From Muscardinus avellanarius (Eukaryota; Chordata; Mammalia; Rodentia; Gliridae), in contig OY726560.1 in assembly GCA_963383645.1 (NCBI GenBank), forward strand, positions 68,015,023 through 68,079,022: 64,000 bases of DNA, read 5' to 3'. The position numbers were made by a program, and so were the translations under genes. Shown here piece after piece: positions 34,037-47,300 of the stretch. Numbering within the stretch: position 1 is the first letter of the stretch; the number at the start of each line of letters is the position of its first letter. Under the pieces are notes generated by a model. The model saw nothing but the letters and a program-made list of their open reading frames with translations, made no database searches and had not been told where the DNA came from.

Positions 34037-34285
34037 GTTTTATTTATACATCCTTTCACTTAGGCCACATCTAGAAAGTTGGTGTAAAAATAAAAACTAA
34101 TGTTATTTTGCATTAATTCTTGGAATAACAAAAGGCTTAAAGTAAATTCTGCAGACAAGTATTTCTATGAACTGGAGCAAATGTACGGTCATAGAACAGT
34201 GCCAAGATACTGCGGCCTGTGGTACCATCTGATCCCTTCAGATAATGATGTTGTGTGTGTGAAGACTCAGGAGGGTCTACCCTTT

Positions 34286-34484
34286 TTTTGTGTGTGCAGT
34301 ACTAGGGATGGAACCCAGGGGCATTCTACCTCCAATCTACAGCCTCAGTCATATTTTTTTAGACTTTTTATTTTTTGAAATATGGTCTCACTGAGTTGCG
34401 AAGGGCCTCACTAAGTATCTGAGGCTGTCCAGTCTCCGTCTCCTGAATGCTGGGATTATAAACTTGGGCCACCAAGCCCGGCTC
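34286..34484 (-). mobile_element. B1-dID SINE, minus strand
   Basis: It runs from gtactagggatggaaccca to gggccaccaagcccggct. The B1 half is short in the middle. Confidence 0.9.
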
Positions 34485-34982
34485 ACTCATTTGCATGGTT
34501 GCGTTGTAATATCCACTCCGAATTCTGTTTGCTTAGATTATGCAAAGGGATGTGAGACACTGCTGCTCAGCTTTGGGCAACTCAACTACATGGTTACCCT
34601 ACATGAGGCCACTACTTCTTTTTGAACATGTTGAAAGCCAACCAAGAGTTCAGTGTTTTGTTAAATTCTTCATTTTTCAGCAAATGATCTGGACATTTGA
34701 ACTTCACAACACTCTGGATAGTGTAATGGCCACATTTCCTGTGGACCAAAATTTAAGCTGTTTGACAGAGACGTTAAATCCTCCTCTGATGTCTTGTCTT
34801 TGACTCTAAACTCTGATATTACTACTTGTCTAGATTGTGTGTGGAAAGATGGGTCATTATTATTATAAACAATAAGGCAAAGAATGTAGAATACATTTAT
34901 TTCCTGGTTGCTGGTTTTGCTCAATAAATTATAGAGTTATGGGACAAACTTCTGAAACTTGCTCTTATAAAAATAACTTTGG
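34485..34982. other. Unique DNA, no gene seen
   Basis: No gene or repeat is recognised. An open frame of 87 codons at 34540-34803 has no family signature. Confidence 0.35.
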
Positions 34983-35190
34983 AGCTATTCATGGTGGAAC
35001 ATACCTGTAATCCTAATACTTGGGAAGCGGATACAGGAGGATCCGAGGTTTGAGGCCAGCCTCAGCAATTTAGCAAGGTCCTCCATAACATGAGACCCTA
35101 TTTCAAAATAAAAAATAAAAACAGGGCTAGGGTTGTAGCTCAGAGGCAGAATGCCCCTGGGTTGACATCGTGCTACCATAAAAAAGAGAA
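34983..35190 (+). mobile_element. B1-dID SINE, plus strand
   Basis: It runs from gagctattcatggtggaac through agggctagggttgtagctc to gcccctgggttgacat and an A-rich tail. Confidence 0.9.
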
Positions 35191-36241
35191 TTTGGCACAG
35201 TTTGGAGAACACTTTAGAGAGAGGTAAAGAATGGGTACCACAGTTTAGAAAGTCACTGTGGTAACCAAGGTGAAATGATACTTCCTGGGATTCAGGTTGT
35301 TGGTGGGTATTTAAAGAAGGTATGTTTTGGTGGAAGAATTTATAAGATTTGTTGAAAGACAAGATGAGTAGATTATTACTGATTAAACATTGATGGCAAC
35401 TTTCAGGCTTGAAGAATCAGATGAATTATGGTCCTACTTTTTTTATTTTATAAGAGGAAAGAGAACTTATCAACTCTATGTTATTTTTGAAGTTTCTGTG
35501 AAAAAGCTAAGTGACCTCAGTTGTACACTGGGCACACCTGAATATGCATGTTCACAGCTCATATAACAGTCATAAACGCTGGAAATCATGAGTATGACAA
35601 TGGCATTTAAATTCATGCTTACCAATGATATTGGAAGAATAAATAGAGGAGGGCATTAGACTGATTCCTGAGGTCATACACCACTTAAGGTTTTGGAAGA
35701 AGAGAAGCAAGCATCAATACTGATTGAGAGATCAAGAAAATTAAAGTTCTATACCTCATTCCTCCACAGAGACACTGAATTAGCAATATTTCAGCCAGAA
35801 TATGTTTGTGAGAAGTCTAGAGATTCTGTTGATATGCCCAGGACAACTCATAACCAAGAAATAATTCCACTCAAAGAGGGATTTTACACACTAGTGACCT
35901 TCTCCTTCCCTGGCACAATATGGTACAACCAGGAAAACAAACTTTCCAAACACTACCTCCTGCCCCACAATGGAAGCAAAGCAATGAACTGTGTAGCAGA
36001 TATTTTGGCTTGCCTGTGTGTTGCCCAAGGGATTGCTTTTTGTCTTACTTGACATGGATTACTGATAGGAGTGGTGGTATAATATCAAAGCCACTGAGAC
36101 CAGAAATGGGCCTCAGCATGTTAGAACTACAGGGAATTTGTAGTTCTACAGGAAGAAACCTGGAGGAGCAAGAGACTACTGTATCCTGAGAAGAAATAGG
36201 GCAAACTGCTTGAAAGATTTGAGTTAAAAATACATGCACAA
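35191..36241. other. Unique DNA, no gene seen
   Basis: No named repeat occurs over about 1.05 kb. The open frame of 119 codons at 35693-36052 matches no family I recognise. A perfect 10-bp hairpin, tagaactaca with its reverse complement 7 bases later, lies at 36122-36148. Confidence 0.4.
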
Positions 36242-36466
36242 ACTGGGCATGGAGGCGCACGCTTGTAATCCCAGCCTTTGGGAGGCTGAGACAGGAAGAT
36301 GGAGGTTCGCAGAAGAGCCTGAGCTACTTAGTGAGGCCTCTGCAACTCAGTGAGACCCTGTTTCAAAATAAAGAATAAAAAAAATAGGGCTGGGGGTGTA
36401 GCACGAAGGTAGAATATCCCTGGGTTCTATCCCCGGCACAACAACAAAACAAAACAAAACACATAT
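36242..36466 (+). mobile_element. B1-dID SINE, plus strand
   Basis: It runs from aactgggcatggaggcgcac through gggctgggggtgtagcacg to ctatccccggcacaac and an AAAAC-rich tail. Confidence 0.93.
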
Positions 36467-39162
36467 GCACAAGAACAAAGAGGATATATATCCAGAAAAC
36501 ATTTAAGTGATTGCAGAACCCCTAGGTGAGTAGATTGCTGTTTACTGAATTATTCCTCTTTATTAAAAGCAAACAATTCACAAGAAATTTGTACATTCAA
36601 CAATTTTTTTATCACATTCTATGGGGGCATGAATTGGTGAGGAGAAGGAAACCCTATATTCATATTTATATAAACTAGTTTAATTGATAGTTCTTCCTTC
36701 CACCTGAATGAGAGCTATAAAACTGAGCCAAAAAAGGCTCCATTGTGAGAGAGAGAGAAGGAGGATGCTGGGAGTAGGTCTGGGTGGAGTTCCACTGGAC
36801 CAGTTTCATGTAACTCTAATGAGTGGGTAATTGGAGGAGAAATTTCATAGTTTCAAGTAGAAATGTTTGAGTCAGATTTTCTGAGTCTGCACGTAAACAC
36901 CAATGTCCCATCTGGTTTTAATTAATATACCTGCATAATGAAGTATCAATAGTACATCTTCAACACACACAGAGTAAGAAGAAAGAGGTTAAAGAAGAAC
37001 AGGGATTCGAATGACTTTAAATTTGTTATACTGCTCCTCCTGGAGGGGTAAGCCACTCTCAGAAATAAAGTAGTTATGTTTAGAAAATGAAGTAATTGTT
37101 TTAGACCACTAAACAATCATTTGGTGACTGTTTTAGTGTGCAAAATTCTTACTTTATCCTGGGGGAGTAGTTTTGGTCATGAAGAAACTCCATTCAGTAC
37201 AAAAGCATATTCATTAGTGTATCATGGGATTCTACAGAACGCAATGCCGTGTTAATTAATTTGGAAACTTATATAATGGCATTCAATAATAGGAATTTAC
37301 ATGGTTAGAGAATATTCAATTAATGTTTTAAGTTTATATATTCACTGTAGGTGGCAGAGTGAAAACTTCATAGGCAGAGAATTCATCTGATCTAAAATAC
37401 ATATTATTTATAAACTCTTATGAATACCACATTTTGCCTTTTGATGTAAATAGCCAGATGTTACCCTTGTGGAGTAACTGAAAATTATTAAAATATGTTT
37501 ATGGCTCATTTAAACAAGTAAATACATTTCTCTATCTTAAAAGGGAATTTAAATTGAGACAAGAAAAAGGATAAACATGAAGTTTAAACACTTTTTTTTT
37601 AAAAAAGCTGTAAGTCCCAAAGGTCTAAAATGTTGAAATATATTAAAAATTCTTTAAGAATCTTACATAATAATATAGAAACAATGTGTATCCAATAGTG
37701 TAGCATCCAGTAGATAATGAGATTTTTATTTAATCCAGATTTCCAGAAGCAAATGCGATTCAACTGCTTTGTAAAAATGATGGTACAATTACCAGTGACG
37801 ATGATTTCTAATACTTTTCATGTACTGAAAATGAATATCATTTAAGAAGTCTTTGTCAGGGAAGAAGCTTTTGTAAATGAGCACTTAGGGCAATATTCTT
37901 TCTTAACGTACATTCTAAAGTGCCATTTGCATAATGGGAGTTTTGCACAAGCATCCAGGAAAACAAATCTCACTTTGGAGTCTGATTTCCAGTTTGGATC
38001 TTTGATAATGTTGCACCTGGTGTCTTTAAATAAAATAAGGAGTTTATGCTTGCAGAGGTGGTGGTAAATGATATCCTAAACTGTCATCTTTATGAGACGA
38101 AAACCAATCCTTTAGAGCTTTGACTAGGTTAAAATTGAAACCAAACCAACAAACAGAAAGCTTATGTCTAGGACTTTGACATATTCAAATGTCAGATTTT
38201 GAATTTTACACAATTTAATGTAGAAAATTATCAGAGACAAGGAAAATTGTTCATTACCGAATACATTTTGTATTGTTGTCATCAATAAAATGGTAGCTTT
38301 TTAAAATGATAGTTCACTTACTCTGTGAATACAATTATAAGCTTATGTGGCTTAAAAGCACTCCTGGGTTTAATCCCTAGTGCTGCAAAACAAAACAAAA
38401 CAAAAACAACAACAAAAAATCAATTTCATCGGTGGACACTATGTACTTTCAACTCTACTCTATGTATTTTCAAATATTTTTAATATAACTCAAATTGAAA
38501 TTATCACCTTTGTTTTTCAAATGAAATAAAGGAGCTTTACTGGCTGAGCCAACATCTCAGTTTTTTTTTTCTAGTCTAAGATCTTTTTATAAAATGATGC
38601 TTCTTCTCAAATGTCACTGAGGACCAAACTTCAACTAATGGAATTAAATTTAATTACAGTGAGTTGGGCTTGAAAACAAGAAGTTCCTATGGTTATTTTC
38701 CAACAGTGCAATGTAGAGATATATGTCTGACAACAGAGTAATGATATATTGGAAATCACACTTCTAGCAAGTACAGGTGTAAGTGCACCTTGTTAGTGTA
38801 AGAAAAGCCAGTGATGCTTTGAATGCTGAACATGATTCACTTCAAAAAAAAGGAAGAGCTTCCACTGACTTCAGTATTAAACAAGGCGTCTAGGAGCACA
38901 AGGAGGTCAGTGTGTGCAGACTCCCTGCTGGGCAGCCGAGTTGTTTTCTCTTACCACACCAGCAGATATTAATTATGAATGCAAATTTCAGTTTAAACTG
39001 AATGTGGCTATTGTGTCTGGGCCTAAAGGGGTAAGTATGTCTGCACTACTGGTCCCTATTAGGCATTAAGCTCATGGTTACAAGTTTTATAAACAAGTTT
39101 CTTCAAAATTTTCAATATATTAAGGCTTTACTGTTCTAAGAGTACTTATTTGTACTTTTCCC
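36467..39162. other. Long nearly repeat-free stretch
   Basis: About 2.7 kb have no gene and only one repeat piece, the 3' end of an ID-type half at about 38346-38405 (cctgggtttaatccctagtg, then AAAAC repeats). The lack of insertions over this length is notable next to the SINE density elsewhere, and fits a stretch under constraint, but this was not measured. Confidence 0.4.
38346..38420 (+). mobile_element. ID-type SINE 3' fragment
   Basis: Only the last third of the ID half is left (agcactcctgggtttaatcc to gtgctgc), with an A-rich tail of AAAAC/AAC units. Confidence 0.6.
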
Positions 39163-39202
<40 letters not shown>

Positions 39203-39310
39203 AATCCCAGTGCGCACTGATGATGTTTATAAAATTTTTTCTAAGAATATCTTCATCCACTTATCCATCCATCCATCCACCCATCCATCCATCCATCCAT
39301 CCATCCATCA
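39163..39310 (+). repeat. (CAA)n and (CATC)n microsatellites
   Basis: About 14 CAA units at 39163-39204, a 58-base spacer, then about 11 CATC-type units with one C-rich variant at 39263-39310. Confidence 0.95.
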
Positions 39311-39695
39311 TTCCCTCCTTCCTTTTCTTTCCCTTCTCTCTATCACTCTCTCTTTTAACAGTTGAGTAATTTTATCTTTTTGCTGCTAGAATAATGCAGT
39401 TGGGAGGACCATTTTTGAGGCTGTATGAGCAAACAGGGCTAATGTTAAGAACAAAGTCCTTAAGTGGGTGAGCTGAGGCCAGTGCACAGGGTGGCTGGGG
39501 GTTAGCCCCTGGAGCAGGGTCAGTGCAGTCCTTAGAACAGGACGAAGGCACCAGTGTGGCTTGGGAGGAATCATGTAACTATTCTTTTACAAATTAAATA
39601 CTTTCATTTTCTCACTTAGTGTATCAGCTAATTGTAATGAGTGTTGAAAAGTTTAAGGAGTGGTGGATATTGTAAGAGTGAGAAAAAGTGAGTTG
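39311..39695. other. Unassigned DNA
   Basis: No gene or named repeat is seen. The part at 39410-39560 may be an old L2 piece, but I cannot support it. Confidence 0.3.
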
Positions 39696-40120
39696 GTTTC
39701 CACCCAGTACCATAACTGGGCAGCTGAAAACAACAGAAACTTGTCTCCCAGTTCTGGAGGATAGAGGGCTGAAAGTAAGACACCAGAGCGGCATGCTTTC
39801 TCTGTAACCCACAGGGGAGACCTTTGCCTATTTCTAGGTTGTGGTGGCTGGCTGGCAATCCTTCACATTCCTTCCCTCCAGGACTTATTGCTCCAACCCT
39901 CTGTCATCAGGCAGCATCTTTGCTTTGCGTCTCTCTCTTCTTCCTATTAAGGACACCAATCAAAGGGTAGGGGCCCACCCTTTTCCAGAATGACCTCATC
40001 TGAGCTAATTAACGTGTGCAACAACCCTACTTTCAATAAGATCATAGTCTTATTGGAGTCCTGGGGAATCGGATTTCAGCTTCTCTTTTTGAGGGGACAC
40101 GGTTCAACCCCTAACAGGAA
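39696..40120 (-). mobile_element. MLT1-type LTR, minus
   Basis: In reverse it has ctgaaaacaacagaaacttg, cccagttctggaggatagag, aggacaccaatcaaaggg, ggcccacccttttccagaa, tgacctcatctgagctaat and gggacacggttcaaccccta. This is a clear match to the MLT1 word order. Confidence 0.82.
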
Positions 40121-40814
40121 ATGTGAAATAACTGGCTTGGGGATAAGAGAGACTGGAGTAGAGGGATGATTCAGGGCAGTGTTAGAGCTTCAAGGGCAAA
40201 TCTGAAGGCTGAGTTCAGGAAGTCTAAGAGATCACTGTTCACTTGTCACCCCAGACCATGATAGGACAGATAGACATGTTTTTGTATGTTGTTTTCATGT
40301 GTCTATTGGTTTAGTTTTTATTAAGCTAATTTTAGTAACTGTATTTTCCTGCCAGACAAGAAAACTATCACTCCTTCAAACTGAAGTATCTAAATAGCAT
40401 ATAACTCTTTCTACTGAAACTCCTATTTGCTAGTAACGCAAAAGACTAAAACAAGAAAAACTATTATGTTCTTGATTTTAAATGTTCCTAGTCTTATAGT
40501 CACGAAGATAAATTTTTGTTATGTAATGAAACTACACAGTTGCAGAGTAAATTACTTTCAAGCTAGATTCATGGTCGCTTTTTAAGAACTATTCCGGCTT
40601 AAAAACAAAGAACTTCCCTAGAAACTTCACTAAAATCTCTTTCCTTTATGGTGAGATATTTAAAGGCAGCACCTGTGCAAACATCCTTTCCTGAGCTGCT
40701 TTTGACGGGACCAGGAGAGAACAGTGCTGGGCTTTGTGTGTTTGAGTACCAGCTCTGACCCAGAAGAGCTAAGAATGACCAGCACTCTGGGAAAAGAGAA
40801 TGATTCCCAGCAGC
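40121..40814. other. Unique DNA, no gene seen
   Basis: No repeat or gene is recognised. Confidence 0.35.
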
Positions 40815-40922
40815 AAATTCACTTTTACAGATGAAGAGAGGTGGAAAACCATTTGCCCTTGTTTGCTGAGGTACTGAGTGGTAGAGCAAGGATTTGAACC
40901 CAGGTCTTTGGGATCCTGACCT
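40815..40922 (-). mobile_element. MIR SINE relic, minus
   Basis: acagatgaagagaggtgg, then tgagtggtagagcaaggatt and gaacccaggtctttggga match the reversed MIR core. Confidence 0.65.
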
Positions 40923-41888
40923 CCATGGCCTCCCTGTCTCACTTTGTTGCCCAGAGATGTGCCTTCCTGGCCAGCTTGTTCTTTCTCTCTGGGCCTTTTG
41001 GGGTCATGGAAGTCTGTGTCTGTCACCTCTCCCTATGGGAATTGAGTCCAGTAGTAAGATTTTTGTGGCATTTATTTTTGTAAAACTCATGACGTGCATC
41101 AGGGTGAGATCGAGTCTAAGAGGTGACAGAATGTAGCAGTTCCCCCTCCCCTCACCCAGCTGACTTACACAGGACCTAAGGAACAGCATCTCTTCACCCA
41201 TCCTCAACCCACAAATATTCACAGTGTCTGCTACAAGTCAGAAAGTGTGCCGAGTTCTTCACAATGGTGAGTATACTGTCAATGGTCACTTGTCCTTCTC
41301 ACAATTTCCAAGACCCTTCCTCCTGATGAAAAGAATTTAGACAATGTCAACTACTAAAATTCAGATATATGCAAACATGGCGGGGTAGGAAAAATCTAGG
41401 GAGCTTCATAGTGCTCAGAGGAGCAAATCTGTGCAAGAGGAAGAGAATATGGCTTGGTAAACTGTCCTGGAAAAGGCTGATGGCTCCAGGTAACCTGTGG
41501 CTGTCACACAAGCCCGTGCTGACCCAGCTGCTCTAAAGGCATGCACACAGCCGCATATGGCTGAGTGTTAAAGAACAGCATGCGCTGGGACCCTGCAACT
41601 CCCTGCAGGGAGCAGGGAGTTGTTATTTTCCTTTCCATTTTGCAGTAGAGGACCAGGTCATGAATGGGGAGCAGTGGCCCGGTGAATGATAGGAAGTGAG
41701 CTCCAGCTTTGCCGTGGACAACGCACGAGGACAACGTGACAGTGTCTGGGGTGGAACACTCAGGGAGAGAAGACAAGCGAGAAAAGCAGGTCAGGTAGAG
41801 AGGCCTCCTAGACATGGCGTAGGTTGTACAGGTCACAGTGCAAACTTTGAACAACCCGAGGCCCTGAACTTGTATAATTTACTTTAAA
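40923..41888. other. Unique DNA, no gene seen
   Basis: No clear repeat. A 10-bp perfect hairpin, caactccctg and its reverse complement, lies at 41596-41622. Open frames on the minus strand (41504-41854) lack any gene signature. Confidence 0.35.
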
Positions 41889-42113
41889 CGCTCTGCACCT
41901 CTAAGGACAGGCCATGTGCTGAGCGCTTTGGAAGTACTGAGTCATGGAATGCTCACAACATCCTGTGCCAGGAGCTGTTATCCCTTTCATCACACCTGAG
42001 GACACCCAGGCACTGTGAGGCTGAGTGATTTGCATGAGGTCCCACAGCAAGAATGTAGCAAGGCTGATTCAAAGCCAGGCAGTTTGGTGCTGGAAGGTGT
42101 GCTTTGGCCATGC
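41889..42113 (-). mobile_element. MIR SINE, near full length, minus
   Basis: In reverse order it shows the 3' end and core of MIR: ggccatgtgctgagcgcttt, gctcacaacatcctgtgcca, then tgagtgatttgcatgaggtc and gattcaaagccaggcagttt. It is one of the better kept ancient repeats in this window. Confidence 0.78.
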
Positions 42114-42193
42114 TATTAATAATCTGAAGAATATGAACCTCTGGCCTGAAGGTTCATGGGATCATTTGGTAAGAATTTCATAAATACTTGGAC

Positions 42194-42410
42194 TAGTCAT
42201 TACTCTTTTTTTTTTTTTTTTTGGTGGTACTGGGGTTCCTGGAAGCCCTTCTTCCTCCGGACTACACCACCAGACCTATTTTATATTTTTGAAACAGGGT
42301 CTCTTACGCCAGCACGGCTGGCTTCGAACCTGCGCGATCCTCCTGTCTCCGCCTCCCAAGCGCGGGGATTACAAGCGTGCGCCACCACGCCCGGCTTAGT
42401 CATTACTCTT
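42194..42410 (-). mobile_element. Young B1-dID subfamily SINE, minus (3)
   Basis: ggtggtactggggttcctgg at the start, gccaccacgcccggc at the end, a (T)17 tail, and a perfect 14-base target site duplication tagtcattactctt at 42194-42207 and 42397-42410. The intact flanks and CpG-rich body (cgatcc, cgcggggatt, gcgtgcgcc) indicate a recent insertion. Confidence 0.97.
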
Positions 42411-43425
42411 GGTGCTGGGAATAAAGTAGTGAATAGATAAGATCCCAGCTTAAATGAAAGTAAAGATGCAAGTTGGTAGAAGACAATAACAAATGATCAA
42501 TGATATATTCAAATAGCTCTGCTTACTATGGTGCTCTGTGTGACTTAGAAGATGACATTTAAATTATATTTTATTTTACTTCATTTATATTTAAAATTTA
42601 AAAATCAATACTCAATTCAGTTAGTGGAAAAGTTTTAAGTGTGTTTGAAACAACTTGGGCATGTAAATCTATTTTTTCAAATTTTATGAAATCTGAACAC
42701 AGTTCAAGCGTTTTGTATGAAAAGTTAGATATCTGCGTCAAGATTATGCTGTTAATGTAAATTACATTTTAGTTTTCAATGACTTACTAGAAAATAAAGG
42801 ATGTAAAATATTTTATTAATAATTATGTATTATTGCATATCAAAGTGAAAATATTTTGGTATATTGGATTTAATAAAATGCAGTATTAAAATTATTCTTG
42901 CCAATTTCTTTTGACATTTTAAAAAGTGACTACCAGTTATAGACTGGTAGTCTAAAGTTATAGACTTTACCTGTAAGGTTCGTATTACATTTCTCTTGGA
43001 GAGAACTCTATTAAAGATTGGTAGGTATGATGATAGGATAGGGTGAAGTGGCTAATTTATTTGCTTTTGTTTTGTTTTATTGCTGTAAGAGCATTTACCA
43101 TAAGATCTAGCCTCTTAACAGAGTTTTAAATGTACACACATTATTGGTATTTAGAGGCTCGGCAGATTGGTATTTACGCCAGATTTCTAGCATGGTTTCA
43201 TCTTGTACAACTGAAACATTATACCCATTTGATTCCCAGGCAATCGAACCCCCCAAAGCAAAGTGATGAGAAAGCGGGCTCCTGGCCCCCAGACCACCAT
43301 GGAGCCTTGGTAGCCACTTGAGTTTGTATAATTGGGTGAGGATTGGAAGAATTTATTCAGATGAAGCAATTTCTGGGACAGGATGCAGTAGGCAGAAGAA
43401 CTTTTAGCTCGGGAAGCCTGAACTC
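42411..43425. other. Unique DNA, no gene seen
   Basis: No repeat or gene. A 10-bp perfect hairpin, gactaccagt with its reverse complement, lies at 42928-42952. Confidence 0.35.
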
Positions 43426-43630
43426 AATGTAACACTGTGAGTGGAAGGAAGGAGGGTTGATGGCTGGAGAGAGCAGGTGAGGGGAGCTGAGTAGATGTCA
43501 CAGTTCTGGGCCTTGGAGGCCACAGCAGAGTCGAGAACCCTTTTTGAATGTGATGGGAAGTCACTGGAGGTTTCTGAATGATCTGATTGCTAGCGATAGG
43601 ACACAGCCGTATAGAAGAGAGTAGCTGAGT
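43426..43630 (-). mobile_element. L2 LINE relic, minus
   Basis: gggaagtcactggaggtttc and gaatgatctgattgctagcg match the reversed L2 region that reads 'aaaccctccaatggcttcc' in sense. The remainder is worn. Confidence 0.55.
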
Positions 43631-44279
43631 CATCAATCCTGCACAAACCTTAGGGCTTAGAGTGCAGTCTCACTCCCTCAAGACTTTCTGGTGGGGTAAA
43701 GGGAACCAGGAATCAGGGCTATCATCCTAAGTACCACCTGGTGGGTAACATGTGAACTTCCACAGTTACACGTCTTCAGCTGTGGCCACAGGCTGGAGAG
43801 GCCCTAGTATGTGTGAGTTTCACTAGGATGTGATGTGGCAAATGTTAAATATTTAATGGGTGTTTACTGAATAAAATATTGATGGTAAAATAATTTCTTC
43901 TGAGAAAATCCATCAAATTCTTATGTCAAAACGACCCCACTTCTGATTCATGCCATTTGGGAACATTTTAGTAGTGGCTTTCTGAGCATAATAATCAACA
44001 TTAAGCCGTGGAATCCTGCTAATGGTGATACTGAATTTAGAAAGAAGTTGGCAGCCAGAAGGTGAATCCTGCTGTCCCTGGGCTTGCTATAGACTTTCAT
44101 GAAAGTGTGTCTGGTTATATGGTGGGGAATGATGGCAGATCAGGCACTTTTGGTCTGGAGTGGAAGTGCTGATGGGGCTGGGTGCTGATTTGGAATCACA
44201 GGCTTTCAGTAGCTTGGGAATAGCTATGTTTGCTTTTTCTGAGAAGGAGGCAGTAGAGTGCGCAGGTGAAAGAGTGCTT
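43631..44279. other. Unique DNA, no gene seen
   Basis: No repeat or gene is recognised. Confidence 0.35.
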
Positions 44280-44382
44280 CCCCAGAGATCAGAGTGGGGT
44301 CCTCTTGGGCTCAGCAATTCTCTGCAATGTGACTTTGGGAAGCCCCTTGTTTTTCTGGGCCTCTGTTAGAAACTAGGGAAAA
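44280..44382 (+). mobile_element. MIR SINE core, plus
   Basis: ctgcaatgtgactttgggaa and ttttctgggcctctgttaga match the MIR core (the 'tgtgaccttgggcaagt ... gggcctcagttt' block). Confidence 0.55.
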
Positions 44383-47300
44383 ACTACTTTCCCATGTCCT
44401 TAGAATCCTTCAGTGCATTGTGCCTTACTGATTGGATGTGTGAATCAAAAAGTTAGTGAATTCTCTACTGTCTAATTTATTTTGTCACTTTCTCCTTTGG
44501 ACTGATTGCCACATAAACCCCATGTGCCTGAAGCCTACTAGTTCTGGACAATTTACATCTAATTCGAACAAATCCTTTCAAGTCAACAGCAGAAATTAAT
44601 CACTGAGTTTTCATAATTGCTGGAAAGTAGGTTTAACTTGACATCCATCTAACAATAGGTACCAGGCTGAATGCACTGTAAATAGTTTCTGGGCTGCAAC
44701 CAAAATATTTTCTTAGGATCCAGAGGGGTAAATGAATATCCCAGAGTCTAATTACCAACAAGAGGGAGAGGAGTCACCCAAATCCCACAACTTTATAAGT
44801 TATGCAGACCAGTTAGACTCTGCAGTATAAGAGGTAAAAGGCAATGACCTTGTGAGTGGTTTCAGTATGGATTTAATTTTTCTAACATTGTCTTTATGTC
44901 AGAGGAAAGTCTGAGAAATCAGATAGTTTTGAAGCTACTTGGAATTTCAGAATTTGTTGTAGAGAAATGATTTCGAGCTCTGTCCACTTTCTGATTTAGT
45001 ACTGCACTCTTTCTAGGCTCTCGTGATGAGTTCTAAAGACTTTATGTACATAGATGGAATGCCTAGTTCATGTTAAGTAGTGCTTGGTGGCTGCTCGAAC
45101 TGTCTTATGGCACATGCCACTGTCGCTATCCTGTACCATGTTGAGCCCAAGACTCTTCTCAAATCTCAGATCATTTTTAATTTTGTTTTTCTCTTACACT
45201 GATTTAAGCTTTCGAGCAAATAATCACCATATTTGCTCTTTTTCTCTCAAAAGGTTTCCTCCGATTGTTGCTTTGCCTGTTTTTGTAACTTTTCTTCAAT
45301 TTCATGACAGCAGCATGTCTGTTTTTGAAGACCCTTAAACCCCAATGAAAAATGATTATGAGCCATACCCCCATTTAAAGAAATGTTCCTTATCATAATA
45401 AGGTGCCATTTCTAATATTAGATATGGTCATTATTGAACAGCATTGGTGAAGAATTTGAATCCACACACTTTTAGATGCTAAGCATCCCAGAGAGAGTTA
45501 AACAAATTCTGCTTTTCAGGATTGTATTACTTAAAACCATCACAGGAATCATTCAGATGACTGTTGGCTCATCTCCATCACATTACGGTAAAATATCAGC
45601 TATTCCTCATTATCAGTAAAAGCAATATTTTGCAATATGGTACCCAGAGCTATACACTGTATCTTGATTTCAGCATACTTCACTTAAAACTGACATCAGA
45701 ACCACTCAACACATTTAGCCAAATGATTACATTTAAGGTCCATTTAAAAATATTTTGCCAAGTTTCTCCCTTTCATGAAATTACTTTATCTACCACTTTT
45801 CTTTGCCAGATGTATCAGCTTACATTTTTTTGTCCTGATCTCACTTTATCATAGGTTCACAGACTTATCTTTCTTAATTATATTTTTCATAATGTCTTTA
45901 TCTTTGTTGAAGTATAATAATCTATAACAAATATAGAAATACCCCATTGCTATATTACTCAAGAATGTGTGCATTACATGGTAAATGTATCAATGTTTTG
46001 TTTTTAAAAAAAGCTTCCATTATTTTAAGTATCTGCTTTCCTACTTTCTTAAGCCAACATCCTGGCACTTTCAAATATTCACTGAAGTTCAGAAACTGGT
46101 AATAGTTCTTAAAAATCCAGTAGAATGTCTCTGGCCATTAGGAGACCCATTTTGATTATCTGGCAATACTGTTACAAAGCTGAAAATAACAAGATTAGAA
46201 ATCATATTCAGGGTAGTTTGTGTTTGCTATGTAGAAGGGGATATGACAATACATAAATGTTTATGTGCATGTATATGTATATACATACACACTCATTGTT
46301 CGCTGTCACCTTTCTTAGGAGAAAACTGGGAATAGCAATAGGGCAGTTAGGAAAGAGAGAGGAAAAGAAAAACAGGAGAAGGTGCAGTGGTGACAGCTGT
46401 TGGAATGGCACTTGAAGAATATGGACAAATGATAGTATTCAGAGAAAGAGAGCCAGGGAAAAAGACAGAAGCTAGAACTGTCCTGTGCATTTGGCAATGA
46501 AGATGGATGGTGAAAGAACTATTGATCATTCTTCAAGGCACTATTATAGGAGTGGGCAGGAGATTGCAGAGATGAGCATGCAAACAAAAACAAAACAAAG
46601 CCCGTCAAAATGCAAAACAAAGTCCATCAGGACTGTCATCAGATGATCTGCTCCCAGCTATCACTGGCTGCAGAAGTATAACCTACTCCTTATCAATGTG
46701 CTTGGTGGAGACACAACAGGAAGCAGAACAACATTAAACAAAGCAACACAAACAAATAAACCAGAGGAATTGGAAAATAAATGTGAAAGGAAGTCCTATA
46801 AACAGGAGAATGCCGGTCTGTGTTATTTAATGTAGGTCTATAGAGCAAAATACCAAGCATATTGTAGCCTCTGTGGTCTCATGTCAGCCTACAAAAGATT
46901 AGCAAGGTATATGCATACAGACATCTATTACCAAGCTATGTTGAAATGTAGCATATAAGCAAATTTAAGTTTACCTACTCCAAATATTGTGCTTCTTATC
47001 ATCAATAACACGTGAGGATTTTGTTTACTTGTTCTACTTTCCTCTCTTTATTCTCCACTATTGTTTGATGGTTTCTTGGCAACTTATGTAGCTTTGTTGA
47101 ACTTAAATTTCTTCTGGTTTTATCAATTTTCATCAATATCCTTTTGTCTTTCATTTGTTCAGTTAGCTGATTATTGCACAGTGTTTACCAACATCTTTCT
47201 CTCTCTCACTCCCTTGCCCCTCTCTCAAATTCTGCTGTTTTACTTTGACTACATAATTGTCCACCATTTTCCTCAGCTTTGTAGCCATAAGCAAGTCTCT

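Noticed and set aside
35693..36052. Plus-strand open frame of 119 codons
   Set aside because: It matches no family I recognise; unremarkable composition and no supporting context.
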